From NCBI RefSeq assembly GCF_000519005.1, contig NZ_JAER01000010.1, positions 62,001 through 126,000 of the forward strand: a stretch of 64,000 bases of DNA, in the 5' to 3' direction. Positions 26,453-34,199 of this stretch are shown piece after piece. Position 1 is the first letter of the stretch. Every line of letters begins with the position of its first letter. The translations under genes were made by a program, and so were the position numbers. Under the pieces are notes generated by a model. It was not told the origin of the DNA and did no database searches. It was given only the letters and a program-made list of their open reading frames with translations. This DNA is from Nocardioides sp. J54. Its GTDB lineage: Bacteria; Actinomycetota; Actinomycetes; Propionibacteriales; Nocardioidaceae.

Positions 26453-29239
26453 ATGGGTCGCAGGGCCGACGTCGCGTTCGTGGGCCGCGACGCCGAGCTC
26501 GCCACGTGGCAGCGCCTCGCGGCCGGCGCCGAGGCCGGCGCGGCGTCGGCCTGGGTGGTCGACGGAGCGCCCGGTGTCGGCAAGACCGCACTGCTCGACC
26601 GCGTGCGGGCGGACGCCCGGTCCCGCGGCTGGCGGGTGCTCTCGGCGGTCGGCAACCCGCTCGCCCACGACATGGACACGCTCAGCGTCTGCGCCGACTG
26701 GTTCGACCAGCTGCTCGTGGAGCGCGAGCCCGGCCGGGCGCCGTTCGACGGGCCGGGCGTGCTGGTCCGCCGCGCGCTCACCGAGGGGCGCGCCGGCATC
26801 GAGAGCGCCGACCTGGTCCGGTCCATCACCTGGGCGCTGCGCAGCCTCGCCGAGGAGGGCCCGCTGCTGGTGGTGCTCGACGACGCGCACTGGGTCAACA
26901 CCGCCTCGGTCGGCCGGGCCGCGGGTGCCGCCGCGGTCATCACCGACGAGCGCATCGTCTTCGTCTTCGTGCACCGTGCCGACGAGCGGCCGGGGGCCCT
27001 CGAGCCGCTCCTCGCACGACCGCACGCCGTGGCGACCACCCTCGGGGCGCTCGACGCCGACGCCGTCGACGAGTGGCTGTGCGAGGTGGGCCGTACGCCG
27101 GACCCGCAGGCCCTGCGCGAGGTGCTCGCCGTGACCGGCGGCCTGCCGCTGCTGGTGCGCCACGTCCTGGCCGACCCGATGTCCGGGGTCCACCCCCGGA
27201 CGGCGGTGGACGCGGCGGCCACCCGCGGCGTCGCGGCGCGGCGGGTCGCGGCGCAGCCCGGCGCGGCCGACGTGCTGGCTGCCCTGACCCTGCTCGACGA
27301 GCACGCCGACCTCGACGCGGTCGCGGAGGTCCTCGGCCTCGAGGTGGCCGAGGCCCGCGACCGGCTCGCCGCCCTGGCGGAGGCCGACCTGGTCCAGCCG
27401 GTCGGCGGCGCGTGGCAGGCGACGCACCCCACCATCGCCGAGGTGGGCCTCGAGGTCGCCGACCCGGCTCCGATCGCCGCCCGGGTCGTCGCCCTGCTCC
27501 GCACCCGGGCGGTGCGGCCGTACCGGCTGGCGACGCTGGTGCTGCGCACCCGGCCCGGCACCGTGCCCGCCGGTGCCGCGATCCTCCTGCAGGCCGCCGA
27601 GGACCTCGTCGCCGGTGGCGGTGGCGAGGAGTGCCTCGAGCTCCTGGACCGCGCCGGCATCGAGGGCGGCCTCCCCGACGACGGGCCGCTCCGCGTGGCG
27701 ACGGCCCGGGGCCGGGCCCTGGCCTCCCTCGGGCGGATCGACGACGCTGCCCGCGCGCTGACGGATGCGCTCGAGCTCGCCCCGCCCGCGGAGCTGGCGG
27801 TGCGCCACGCCGACCTCGGCGACACCTGGCTCGGTGCGGGAGCGGTGGCCGAGGCGAACGCTGCCTACGGGCGTGCCCTCGATCTGCTGTCCGGACCCAC
27901 TCCTGAGCTGACGAGCAGCGAGCGCCGTGGGCTGATCGCCCGGCTGGCCGGGGTCGCGTCGCTCTCGGGGAGGGTCGGCGAGATGAGCCAGGCCGAGCTG
28001 GCGGCGATCCTCGCCCAGCCCGAGGAGCGGGACACGTACGGCGACCGGGCGCTCCTCGCGATGGCCGCCCTCGGCATGACGATCGTCGGCGAGGACGCGG
28101 CGACCGCCGGGCGCCTGGCCGCCCGCGCGGCGGGCGACCTCCGCGTCGTCGAGCAGGACGGCGTCCACGGGGGAGTGGTGTCGCTGCTGACCGGGGCGCT
28201 CAACGCGACCGAGCAGGACGACCTGGCCCTCGACGTGATCGACGCCGCCCAGGCCCTGGCCCGGCGGCGGGGCTCGATCACGTCGTACGCGACGCTGGCC
28301 TACACCCGTGCCGCGATCCACCACAACCGCGGAGAGCTGCGCCGCTGCGAGGCCGAGGCGATGGCCGCCCTGGACCTGCGCGAGGACGGCTGGACGCTCT
28401 ACCTCGAGGCGGCCCAGTTCATGGCCGTGTGGGCGCTGCTGGCCCAGGGGCGGCGCGAGGAGGCCGGGGCCGTGGTGCGCGAGGTCGACGTGGACTCGCC
28501 CCGCGGCCCGCTCCACGCGGCGATGGCCCGGGTGGTCCGTGGCATGGCGGCGCTCGACGTCGACGACCCCGAGGCGGCGCTGGCCGACCTGCTGGTGGCC
28601 CGCGACCTCAGCGCCGAGTTCACCGGCCCGTCGGTCGGCTGGTTCGTCCGGTACGCCGTGCAGGCGGCCGCGCGGGCCGGACGGTCCGAGCTGGCCCGCA
28701 CCATGGCGGTCGAGGCGGTCGACCGTGCCCGCCACTACGGCGCCCCCCGCCTGCTGGGCGTCACCCTGCGCTCGGTCAGCGAGGCGCTCGAGCCCGCCGA
28801 GCGGGCCGCCCACCTCGACGAGGCGGTCCGGCTGCTGCGCGGGAGCACCTCGTGGTTCGAGCTCGCCCTGGCCCACCGTGACCGCGCCGAGCTGCGCGCC
28901 GGCCGGAGCGACACCCGGGCTGCGCTCGAGGACGCCCGACGCTGCCTGGAGCTCGCCGAGCGGATCGGCGCTGCCCCCGTCTCCGCCCGGATCCGCGAGC
29001 GGATCCGGGACTGGGGTGGTGACGACGCGGCCGGGCCCCTGCTGCCGCCGGAGTCGGTGCTGACCACGGCCGAGTACCGGGTGGCCGAGCTCGCCGCCGC
29101 GGGCCTGACGAACCGGGAGATCGCGGAGCGGCTCTTCGTCATCGTCAAGACCGTGGAGTGGCACCTCAGCCGCGCCTACAAGAAGCTGGGCGTCAGCTCG
29201 CGCCGCGAGCTCGCGGCGGTCCTGGCCACCGACCGCTGA
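26453..29239 (+). CDS. Large ATP-binding LuxR (LAL/STAND) transcriptional regulator
   Basis: A 928-aa regulator. The N-terminal AAA/NTPase has Walker A GAPGVGKT at 38-45 and Walker B LLVVLDDAHW near 138-147. A long helical, TPR-like middle follows, then a LuxR HTH at about 868-925 (LTTAEYRVAELAAAGLTNREIAERLFVIVKTVEWHLSRAYKKLGV in pieces). LAL proteins are ATP- and ligand-dependent activators, often of degradation or secondary-metabolite genes; the target is unknown. ATG at 26453 is preferred, with GTG at 26441 or 26447 possible. It is divergent from lysS. A hairpin at 29287 ends it. Confidence 0.92.
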   Translation: MGRRADVAFVGRDAELATWQRLAAGAEAGAASAWVVDGAPGVGKTALLDRVRADARSRGWRVLSAVGNPLAHDMDTLSVCADWFDQLLVEREPGRAPFDGPGVLVRRALTEGRAGIESADLVRSITWALRSLAEEGPLLVVLDDAHWVNTASVGRAAGAAAVITDERIVFVFVHRADERPGALEPLLARPHAVATTLGALDADAVDEWLCEVGRTPDPQALREVLAVTGGLPLLVRHVLADPMSGVHPRTAVDAAATRGVAARRVAAQPGAADVLAALTLLDEHADLDAVAEVLGLEVAEARDRLAALAEADLVQPVGGAWQATHPTIAEVGLEVADPAPIAARVVALLRTRAVRPYRLATLVLRTRPGTVPAGAAILLQAAEDLVAGGGGEECLELLDRAGIEGGLPDDGPLRVATARGRALASLGRIDDAARALTDALELAPPAELAVRHADLGDTWLGAGAVAEANAAYGRALDLLSGPTPELTSSERRGLIARLAGVASLSGRVGEMSQAELAAILAQPEERDTYGDRALLAMAALGMTIVGEDAATAGRLAARAAGDLRVVEQDGVHGGVVSLLTGALNATEQDDLALDVIDAAQALARRRGSITSYATLAYTRAAIHHNRGELRRCEAEAMAALDLREDGWTLYLEAAQFMAVWALLAQGRREEAGAVVREVDVDSPRGPLHAAMARVVRGMAALDVDDPEAALADLLVARDLSAEFTGPSVGWFVRYAVQAAARAGRSELARTMAVEAVDRARHYGAPRLLGVTLRSVSEALEPAERAAHLDEAVRLLRGSTSWFELALAHRDRAELRAGRSDTRAALEDARRCLELAERIGAAPVSARIRERIRDWGGDDAAGPLLPPESVLTTAEYRVAELAAAGLTNREIAERLFVIVKTVEWHLSRAYKKLGVSSRRELAAVLATDR

Positions 29240-29286
29240 GCGGTGGGGCAGCCTCCCCGCGGCGGCCCCGGGCCACCCCAGGGGGT

Positions 29287-29310
29287 ACCCCAGAGTCGTG
29301 ACTCTGGGGT
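29287..29310 (+). terminator. Hairpin after the LuxR gene
   Basis: A 10-bp perfect stem (ACCCCAGAGT with ACTCTGGGGT) closes a CGTG loop, 48 bp after the stop codon. It lacks a T tract. The rest of 29240-29478 shows no gene. Confidence 0.55.
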
Positions 29311-29478
29311 CGAGATCGGCCGTCCGGCACCGGTAGTGCCCCCATGCTTGTTCCGTGGTGCTCGGAGGCTGTGGGGGCTCCGGGCACGGGGGACCCGTCC
29401 CGGTGGGGCGGTCGACCCGGGACGGCCGTCGTCACTGCCTCTGGACGGTCGTCCCGGTCCGCCGCCCCGGCCGGCGGC

Positions 29479-30408
29479 TCAGGACGGACCCGGGACCACC
29501 ATCGCGTACGCCGACGGGACCACCCGCCACGCGCGCTCGCGGAACGGGCCGTCGATCTCGCCGTCGCTGTTGCAGTCGAACGGCGTGCCGCTGACCCTCA
29601 CCTCCGTGCCCCGCACGATGCGGACGTCGGCGTGGTCCTCGTGCCGGGCGAACGGCAGGCGCAACGCGTACCCGAGCCGGGCCCACCGACCCACCGGGCT
29701 CGCGACCAGCACGTCGACCAGGCCGTCGCCGGGGTCGGCGTCGGGCGTGAGCTGCGTGCCGCCGCCGACCGAGGCACCGTTGCCGAGGGCCACCATCAGC
29801 ACCTTCTCGTCGAGGTCGACCACGACCTCGCCGTCGACCTCGACCCGGACCCGCAGCGTCGGGGGATTCATCGCGGTCTGCACGGCGCCGATCGGGTAGC
29901 CGAGCCGGCCGAGGTTGACCTTGCCGACCCCGACCGAGCCGAGCCGCTCCTTCCAGCGTGCGCCCTTCGCGCCCGCCTCCGCGCCGGCGCCGAGGTGCAC
30001 GCTGTTGACGGTGACCTCGTCATGGTCGTCGACCACGAGGTCGGTCGGTCGCGGGTGGCCGGTGACCACGACCTCGGCGGCCGCGGCCGGCTCGAGGGGC
30101 AGCCGCAGGGTGCGGGCGAAGTCGTTGCCGGTGCCGAGCGGGACCAGCCCGATCGTCGTACCGGACAGGGAGCCGCGGCGGTGCAGCGCGGCGACGACCG
30201 CGTGGATGCTTCCGTCGCCGCCGACCACCACGACCGTGCGGTCGCCGAGGCCGGCGAGGGCGGCGTCGAGCTCGTCGGGGGAGGAGGTCGCGGCGACCTC
30301 GACCTCGGCGTGCTGCCGCAGGACGGCGAGCGCCTCGTCGAGGGCCTCCTGGTCCGCCGTACCGGCGTCGGCGTTGGTGATGACGAGCATCGATCGGGCG
30401 CTGGGCAC
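29479..30408 (-). CDS. Diacylglycerol/sphingosine-type lipid kinase (DAGK catalytic family)
   Basis: Cytoplasmic or membrane-associated lipid kinase, 309 aa, of the DagK/YegS group. It carries the nucleotide loop VVVVGGDGSIHAVV (GGDGS at 63-67), PLGTGNDFART (92-97) and the C-terminal DGE motif in CNSDGEIDGPF near 280. The substrate could be diacylglycerol or another lipid alcohol. The GTG start is six bases after TACGCT on the minus strand. It is divergent from the carboxyltransferase gene, with a GGTCCCGC/GCGGGACC inverted repeat (30427-30451) between the two. Confidence 0.9.
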   Translation of the reverse strand: MPSARSMLVITNADAGTADQEALDEALAVLRQHAEVEVAATSSPDELDAALAGLGDRTVVVVGGDGSIHAVVAALHRRGSLSGTTIGLVPLGTGNDFARTLRLPLEPAAAAEVVVTGHPRPTDLVVDDHDEVTVNSVHLGAGAEAGAKGARWKERLGSVGVGKVNLGRLGYPIGAVQTAMNPPTLRVRVEVDGEVVVDLDEKVLMVALGNGASVGGGTQLTPDADPGDGLVDVLVASPVGRWARLGYALRLPFARHEDHADVRIVRGTEVRVSGTPFDCNSDGEIDGPFRERAWRVVPSAYAMVVPGPS

Positions 30409-30414
30409 GACCCC

Positions 30415-30420
30415 AGCGTA
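30415..30420 (-). promoter_or_regulatory. -10 element of the lipid kinase gene (leaderless)
   Basis: Minus-strand TACGCT lies six bases before the GTG at 30408. Confidence 0.5.
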
Positions 30421-30472
30421 GGGACCGGTCCCGCCTGTCGTGCGCGGGACCTGAGGACCGGACGGCCCCGCC

Positions 30473-30478
30473 TAGAGT
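30473..30478 (+). promoter_or_regulatory. -10 element of the carboxyltransferase gene (near-leaderless)
   Basis: TAGAGT lies eight bases before the ATG at 30487. Confidence 0.5.
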
Positions 30479-30486
30479 TCGGGCCC

Positions 30487-31932
30487 ATGGGGACCTCTCG
30501 CCGCTGGACCGCCCGTGAGCTGATCGACCTGGTGCTCGACGAGGGCTCCTACGAGTCGTGGGACACGCCGATCGACACCTCCGGGCACCCGGAGGAGTAC
30601 CGCGCCGAGCTCGCCCGGGCCGCCGAGAAGGCCGGCACCGACGAGTCCGTGCTCACCGGGCGCGGCACCGTCCGCGGGCGCCCGGTCGCCTTCGTGGTCA
30701 ACGAGTTCGGCTTCCTCGCCGGCTCCATCGGCGTCGCCGCCGCGTCCCGGATCGCCTCCGCGGTGCGTCGCGCGACAGCCGAGGGGCTGCCGGTGCTGGC
30801 CAGCACCTCGTCCGGCGGCACCCGGATGCAGGAAGGCACCCGCGCCTTCGTGCAGATGGTCGAGATCTCCCGTGCCCTGATGGAGCACCGCGCCGCCGGC
30901 CTGCCTTACCTCGTGCACCTGCGGCACCCGACGACCGGCGGCGTCTACGCCTCGTGGGGCTCCCTCGGCCACGTCACCGTCGCCGAGCCGGGCGCCCTGG
31001 TCGGCTTCCTCGGCCCGAAGGTCTACGAGGCGCTCAACGGCGAGCCGTTCCCGCCGGGGGTCCAGGTCGCCGAGAACCTCGCGGCGAAGGGGGTCATCGA
31101 CGCCGTCGTACCCGCCGAGGAGCTGCCCGCGCTCGTCGACGCCGCCCTCGGGGTGGTCGTCGACCCGGCGTCCGCGCCGGCCCTCGAGCGGCGTGAGCCG
31201 GTCGCGCCGGGCACCGTGTCGGACCACCACGTGTGGGAGGACATCGAGCACACCCGCGACCGCGACCGCGCCGGCGTCCGCGACCTGCTCAAGCACGGCG
31301 CCTCGCCGGCCACGATCCGGCTCCGCGGCACCGACGAGGGCGAGCGCGACGACACCGTCCTCATCGCGCTGACCCGGCTCGACGGCCAGCCCTGCGTGCT
31401 GGTCGGCCAGGACCGCACCCGCCAGACCCCGGACAGCCCGATGGGTCCCGGCGCGCTGCGCGAGGCCCGCCGGGCGATGCACCTCGCCGAGTCGCTGCGA
31501 CTGCCGCTGGTGACGGTCGTCGACACCCCCGGCGCCGAGCTCTCGCCCCAGGCCGAGGAGGGCGCGATGGCCGGCGAGATCGCCCGCTGCATCGCCACCC
31601 TCGTCTCGATGACCGTGCCCACCGTGTCGGTGATCCTCGGCCAGGGCTGCGGCGGCGGTGCGCTCGCGCTGCTGCCCGCACGCACCGTCGTGGCCACCCA
31701 GCGCGGCTGGCTCTCCCCGCTGCCGCCCGAGGGCGCCAGCGTGATCCGACACGGCGACACCTCCCGCGCCGCCGAGATGGCCGCCGACCAGGAGGTCGGC
31801 GCGCTGAGCCTGCTCGCCGACGGCAACGTCCACGTCGTCGTCCCCGAGCTCGTCGAGGACGACGCCCCGTCCCTCGCCCGCGCCATCGTCGCCGAGGTCG
31901 CCCACCAGCTCGCCGCCGCCACCGCCGACTGA
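30487..31932 (+). CDS. Acyl-CoA carboxylase carboxyltransferase, fused beta and alpha halves
   Basis: Biotin-dependent carboxyltransferase, 481 aa, with both crotonase-like halves in one chain (AccDA type). The beta half (about 1-235) has GSIGVAAASRI and STSSGGTRMQEGTRAFVQM. The alpha half (about 260-481) has DTPGAELSPQAEEGAMAGEIARC in pieces and the oxyanion loop GQGCGGGALALLPA. The four-Cys zinc ribbon of E. coli AccD is absent. It probably makes malonyl-CoA, but the acyl substrate is not proven. ATG at 30487 is 8 nt after TAGAGT. Array C starts at its stop codon. Confidence 0.9.
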   Translation: MGTSRRWTARELIDLVLDEGSYESWDTPIDTSGHPEEYRAELARAAEKAGTDESVLTGRGTVRGRPVAFVVNEFGFLAGSIGVAAASRIASAVRRATAEGLPVLASTSSGGTRMQEGTRAFVQMVEISRALMEHRAAGLPYLVHLRHPTTGGVYASWGSLGHVTVAEPGALVGFLGPKVYEALNGEPFPPGVQVAENLAAKGVIDAVVPAEELPALVDAALGVVVDPASAPALERREPVAPGTVSDHHVWEDIEHTRDRDRAGVRDLLKHGASPATIRLRGTDEGERDDTVLIALTRLDGQPCVLVGQDRTRQTPDSPMGPGALREARRAMHLAESLRLPLVTVVDTPGAELSPQAEEGAMAGEIARCIATLVSMTVPTVSVILGQGCGGGALALLPARTVVATQRGWLSPLPPEGASVIRHGDTSRAAEMAADQEVGALSLLADGNVHVVVPELVEDDAPSLARAIVAEVAHQLAAATAD

Positions 31933-32147
31933 ACCGTCACTCGTCGCCCGTCGAGACGTCACCTGTGGCCTGTCGAGACGTCACTTCCGGCGGGTTGAGA
32001 CGTCGGTTCCGGCGGGTCGAGACGTCAGCAAATGCCTGTTCAGGCGTCACTTCCGGGCGTCGTACGACGTGACGACTCGACGCGCCGCAACTGACGCCTC
32101 GACAGGCCGGATCTGACGGGTCGACAAGCCAGAAGTGACGTCTCGAC
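31928..32147. repeat. Inverted tandem array C, 22-bp period
   Basis: GTCGAGACGTCAC-type units start at 31950, 31972, 31994, 32016 and 32038, exactly 22 bp apart, with a partial unit overlapping the stop codon of the carboxyltransferase gene. Reverse-complement units TGACGNNTCGAC start at 32070, 32092, 32114 and 32136, also 22 bp apart. The two blocks face each other between convergent genes and could form a ~90-bp phased hairpin. No gene lies in 31933-32187. Confidence 0.85.
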
Positions 32148-32187
32148 CGTCCCGGCGAGACAGGTGGGTCAAGGTGGGGCGGGCGGG

Positions 32188-32568
32188 TCAGGCGTCGGCG
32201 ACGACCATGTCGTCGCCGGACCAGAAGGCGCGCATGCTGGTGATGCGGCCCTCGTCGTCGAAGGTCATCACGTCGATCGGGGCGAGGGTGTAGGTCTGGT
32301 CGCCGGCCTTGGTGACCAGCTCGAAGGCGAAGGCGGCCTCGTTGCCGGCGACGCGGGCGTGCAGCAGGCGGGCGGTCTGCTCGAGGCCGTCGAGGGCGCC
32401 GTAGAACTCGGCGATCGACTCGCGGGTGGTGCGCACCTCCGAGCCGACCGGGTCCTCGACGGTGGCGCCGTCGGCGTACAGGGCGACGACGTCGGCGGAG
32501 GAGCCGTTCGCCACGAGGTCGACGTACTGCTGGATGGTCTCGAGGATGGTCTCGCGGCTGGCGCCCAT
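32188..32568 (-). CDS. NTF2-like protein resembling steroid delta5-isomerase (SnoaL fold)
   Basis: A 126-aa cone-fold protein. The ending APIDVMTFDDEGRITSMRAFWSGDDM is very like bacterial ketosteroid isomerases (FD..G.I.SMRAFW). The early helix ETIQQYVDLVANG and the ALYADGATVEDPVG strand also fit. The catalytic Asp/Tyr pair was not verified. ATG at 32568 follows AGGAG by 7 nt. A KstR-like operator (32610-32623) lies right after its probable -10 (TAGATT on the minus strand, 32633-32638), which supports a steroid link. Confidence 0.8.
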   Translation of the reverse strand: MGASRETILETIQQYVDLVANGSSADVVALYADGATVEDPVGSEVRTTRESIAEFYGALDGLEQTARLLHARVAGNEAAFAFELVTKAGDQTYTLAPIDVMTFDDEGRITSMRAFWSGDDMVVADA

Positions 32569-32609
32569 GGCGTGCTCCTGGTCGAGGGTCGGTGAGCTGG
32601 AACGTGAAC

Positions 32610-32623
32610 TAGAACGTGTTCTC
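32610..32623 (-). promoter_or_regulatory. KstR-like operator upstream of the steroid-isomerase-like gene
   Basis: TAGAACGTGTTCTC matches the published KstR motif TnnAACnnGTTnnA at all but the last fixed base and has perfect AGAAC/GTTCT arms. It would cover the transcription start predicted from TAGATT at 32633-32638, as expected for a repressor. Confidence 0.6.
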
Positions 32624-32658
32624 GTTTCGCCGAATCTAGCCGGTCGGTCGCGGTTTGG

Positions 32659-32664
32659 TAACGT
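32659..32664 (+). promoter_or_regulatory. Candidate -10 element of purA
   Basis: TAACGT would place the purA transcript start near 32671, at the first base of the leader hairpin, leaving a leader of about 122 nt. Confidence 0.45.
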
Positions 32665-32670
32665 TGCGCC

Positions 32671-32702
32671 GCAAGAGCCCCGGTCTTGCCGGGGCTTCTT
32701 GC
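32671..32702 (+). promoter_or_regulatory. Hairpin at the 5' end of the purA leader
   Basis: GCAAGA-GCCCCGG pairs with CCGGGGC-TCTTGC around a TCTTG loop, 13 bp with a single bulged T. It lies between divergent genes, so no upstream gene reads into it. It could protect or attenuate the purA transcript, or be an early terminator. Confidence 0.55.
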
Positions 32703-32792
32703 TTGGCAGACACCAACAACTAGTGGTGCGTTGAGCAGCCGTTCCGGACAGGCGGGGCGGAGGGACTCCGTCCGTGGCGAGGAGCAACCGAG

Positions 32793-34085
32793 ATGCCTGC
32801 AATCGTGATCGTCGGAGCCCAGTGGGGCGACGAGGGCAAGGGCAAGGCGACCGACCACCTGGGCAGCCAGGTCGACTACGTCGTGAAGTTCAACGGCGGC
32901 AACAACGCCGGGCACACCGTCGTCGTCGGCGACGAGAAGTACGCCCTCCACCTGCTCCCCAGCGGCATCCTCACGCCGGGCTGCACGCCGGTCATCGGCA
33001 ACGGTGTCGTCGTCGACATCGACGTGCTCTTCCACGAGATCGACGGCCTCGAGGCCCGCGGCGTCGACACCTCCGCGCTCAAGGTCAGCGCCAACGCGCA
33101 CGTCATCGCCGACTACAACCGCACGATCGACAAGGTGACCGAGCGCTTCCTCGGCTCCCGCAAGATCGGTACGACGGGCCGCGGGATCGGCCCCACCTAC
33201 GCCGACAAGATGAACCGGATCGGCATCCGGGTCCAGGACCTCTTCGACGAGAAGATCCTCACCGCCAAGGTCGAGGGCGCGCTCGAGCTCAAGGGCCAGA
33301 TCCTCACCAAGATCTACAACCGCCGTGCGCCCTCGGTCGAGCAGACCGTCGAGGAGCTGCTCGGCCACGCGGAGCGGCTGGCGCCGTACGTCTGCGACAC
33401 CGGGCTGCTGCTCAACCAGGCCCTCGACCGTGACGAGGTCGTGCTGATGGAGGCCGGCCAGGCGACCCTGCTCGACGTGGACCACGGCACCTACCCGTTC
33501 GTGACCTCCAGCAGCGCGGTCGCCGCGGGCGCGTGCACCGGCACGGGCATCCCGCCGACCCGGATCGACCAGGTCATCGCGATCGCCAAGGCCTACACGA
33601 CCCGCGTCGGCGAGGGCCCGTTCCCGACCGAGCTGCTCGACGGCCCTGACGGCAAGGGCGAGTTCCTGCGCAAGGCGGGCTGGGAGTACGGCACCACCAC
33701 CGGCCGCCCGCGCCGCTGCGGCTGGCTCGACACCGTGATCACCCGCTACGCCGCGCGGGTCAACGGCGTCACCGACTTCGTGCTCACCAAGCTCGACACC
33801 CTGACCGGGCTCGAGGAGCTCCCCGTGTGCGTCGCGTACGACGTGGACGGGGTCCGCCACGAGGAGATGCCGGTCAACCAGACCGACTTCCACCACGCGG
33901 TCCCGGTCTACGAGAACCTCCCCGGCTGGACCGAGGACATCTCGGGGTGCCGCTCGTTCGAGGACCTGCCGAAGGCCGCGCAGGACTACGTCACCTTCGT
34001 CGAGGAGCGCTCCGGCGCCCGCATCTCGGTGGTCGGTGTCGGTCCCGAGCGCGAGCAAGCCGTGGTGCGCCACCCGCTGCGCTGA
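32793..34085 (+). CDS. purA: Adenylosuccinate synthetase
   Basis: GTP-dependent enzyme joining IMP and aspartate, the first step from IMP to AMP. It has 430 aa. The P-loop [11 protein letters not shown] is at 11-21, with [12 protein letters not shown] near 35. The signature [19 protein letters not shown] in two pieces lies near 125-140, and the GTP-base motif TKLDTL near 332. ATG at 32793 has GAGGAG upstream. A 5' leader with a strong hairpin (32671-32702) separates it from the divergent isomerase-like gene. Confidence 0.97.
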   Translation: MPAIVIVGAQWGDEGKGKATDHLGSQVDYVVKFNGGNNAGHTVVVGDEKYALHLLPSGILTPGCTPVIGNGVVVDIDVLFHEIDGLEARGVDTSALKVSANAHVIADYNRTIDKVTERFLGSRKIGTTGRGIGPTYADKMNRIGIRVQDLFDEKILTAKVEGALELKGQILTKIYNRRAPSVEQTVEELLGHAERLAPYVCDTGLLLNQALDRDEVVLMEAGQATLLDVDHGTYPFVTSSSAVAAGACTGTGIPPTRIDQVIAIAKAYTTRVGEGPFPTELLDGPDGKGEFLRKAGWEYGTTTGRPRRCGWLDTVITRYAARVNGVTDFVLTKLDTLTGLEELPVCVAYDVDGVRHEEMPVNQTDFHHAVPVYENLPGWTEDISGCRSFEDLPKAAQDYVTFVEERSGARISVVGVGPEREQAVVRHPLR

Positions 34086-34199
34086 CCAGCGCGGCGGACC
34101 CGGCCGATACCTCCCGCAGATCCGACGGGTATGCGATCCTCCGGTCTGGGCATTGCCGCATGGATACATGCCCGGGGACATCTTGCGAGGAGCGTGCGT

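Noticed and set aside
26323-27825. N-terminal extension of lysyl-tRNA synthetase
   Set aside because: Antisense to the LuxR gene; GTG at 26322 with its own -10 gives the normal length.
25772-29164. Minus-strand open frame of 1130 codons opposite the LuxR gene
   Set aside because: Same reason: shadow of the LuxR frame, no domain, and overlaps lysS in another frame.
29344-30486. Long N-terminal extension of the carboxyltransferase
   Set aside because: It is antisense to the lipid kinase gene; the promoter and family start at 30487 fix the true start.
31928-32147. Protein-coding repeats
   Set aside because: A 22-bp period is not a multiple of three, stops occur in the frames, and there is no SD.
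32671-32702. Purine riboswitch upstream of purA
   Set aside because: Only a single hairpin is seen; no three-way junction or conserved purine-aptamer loops.
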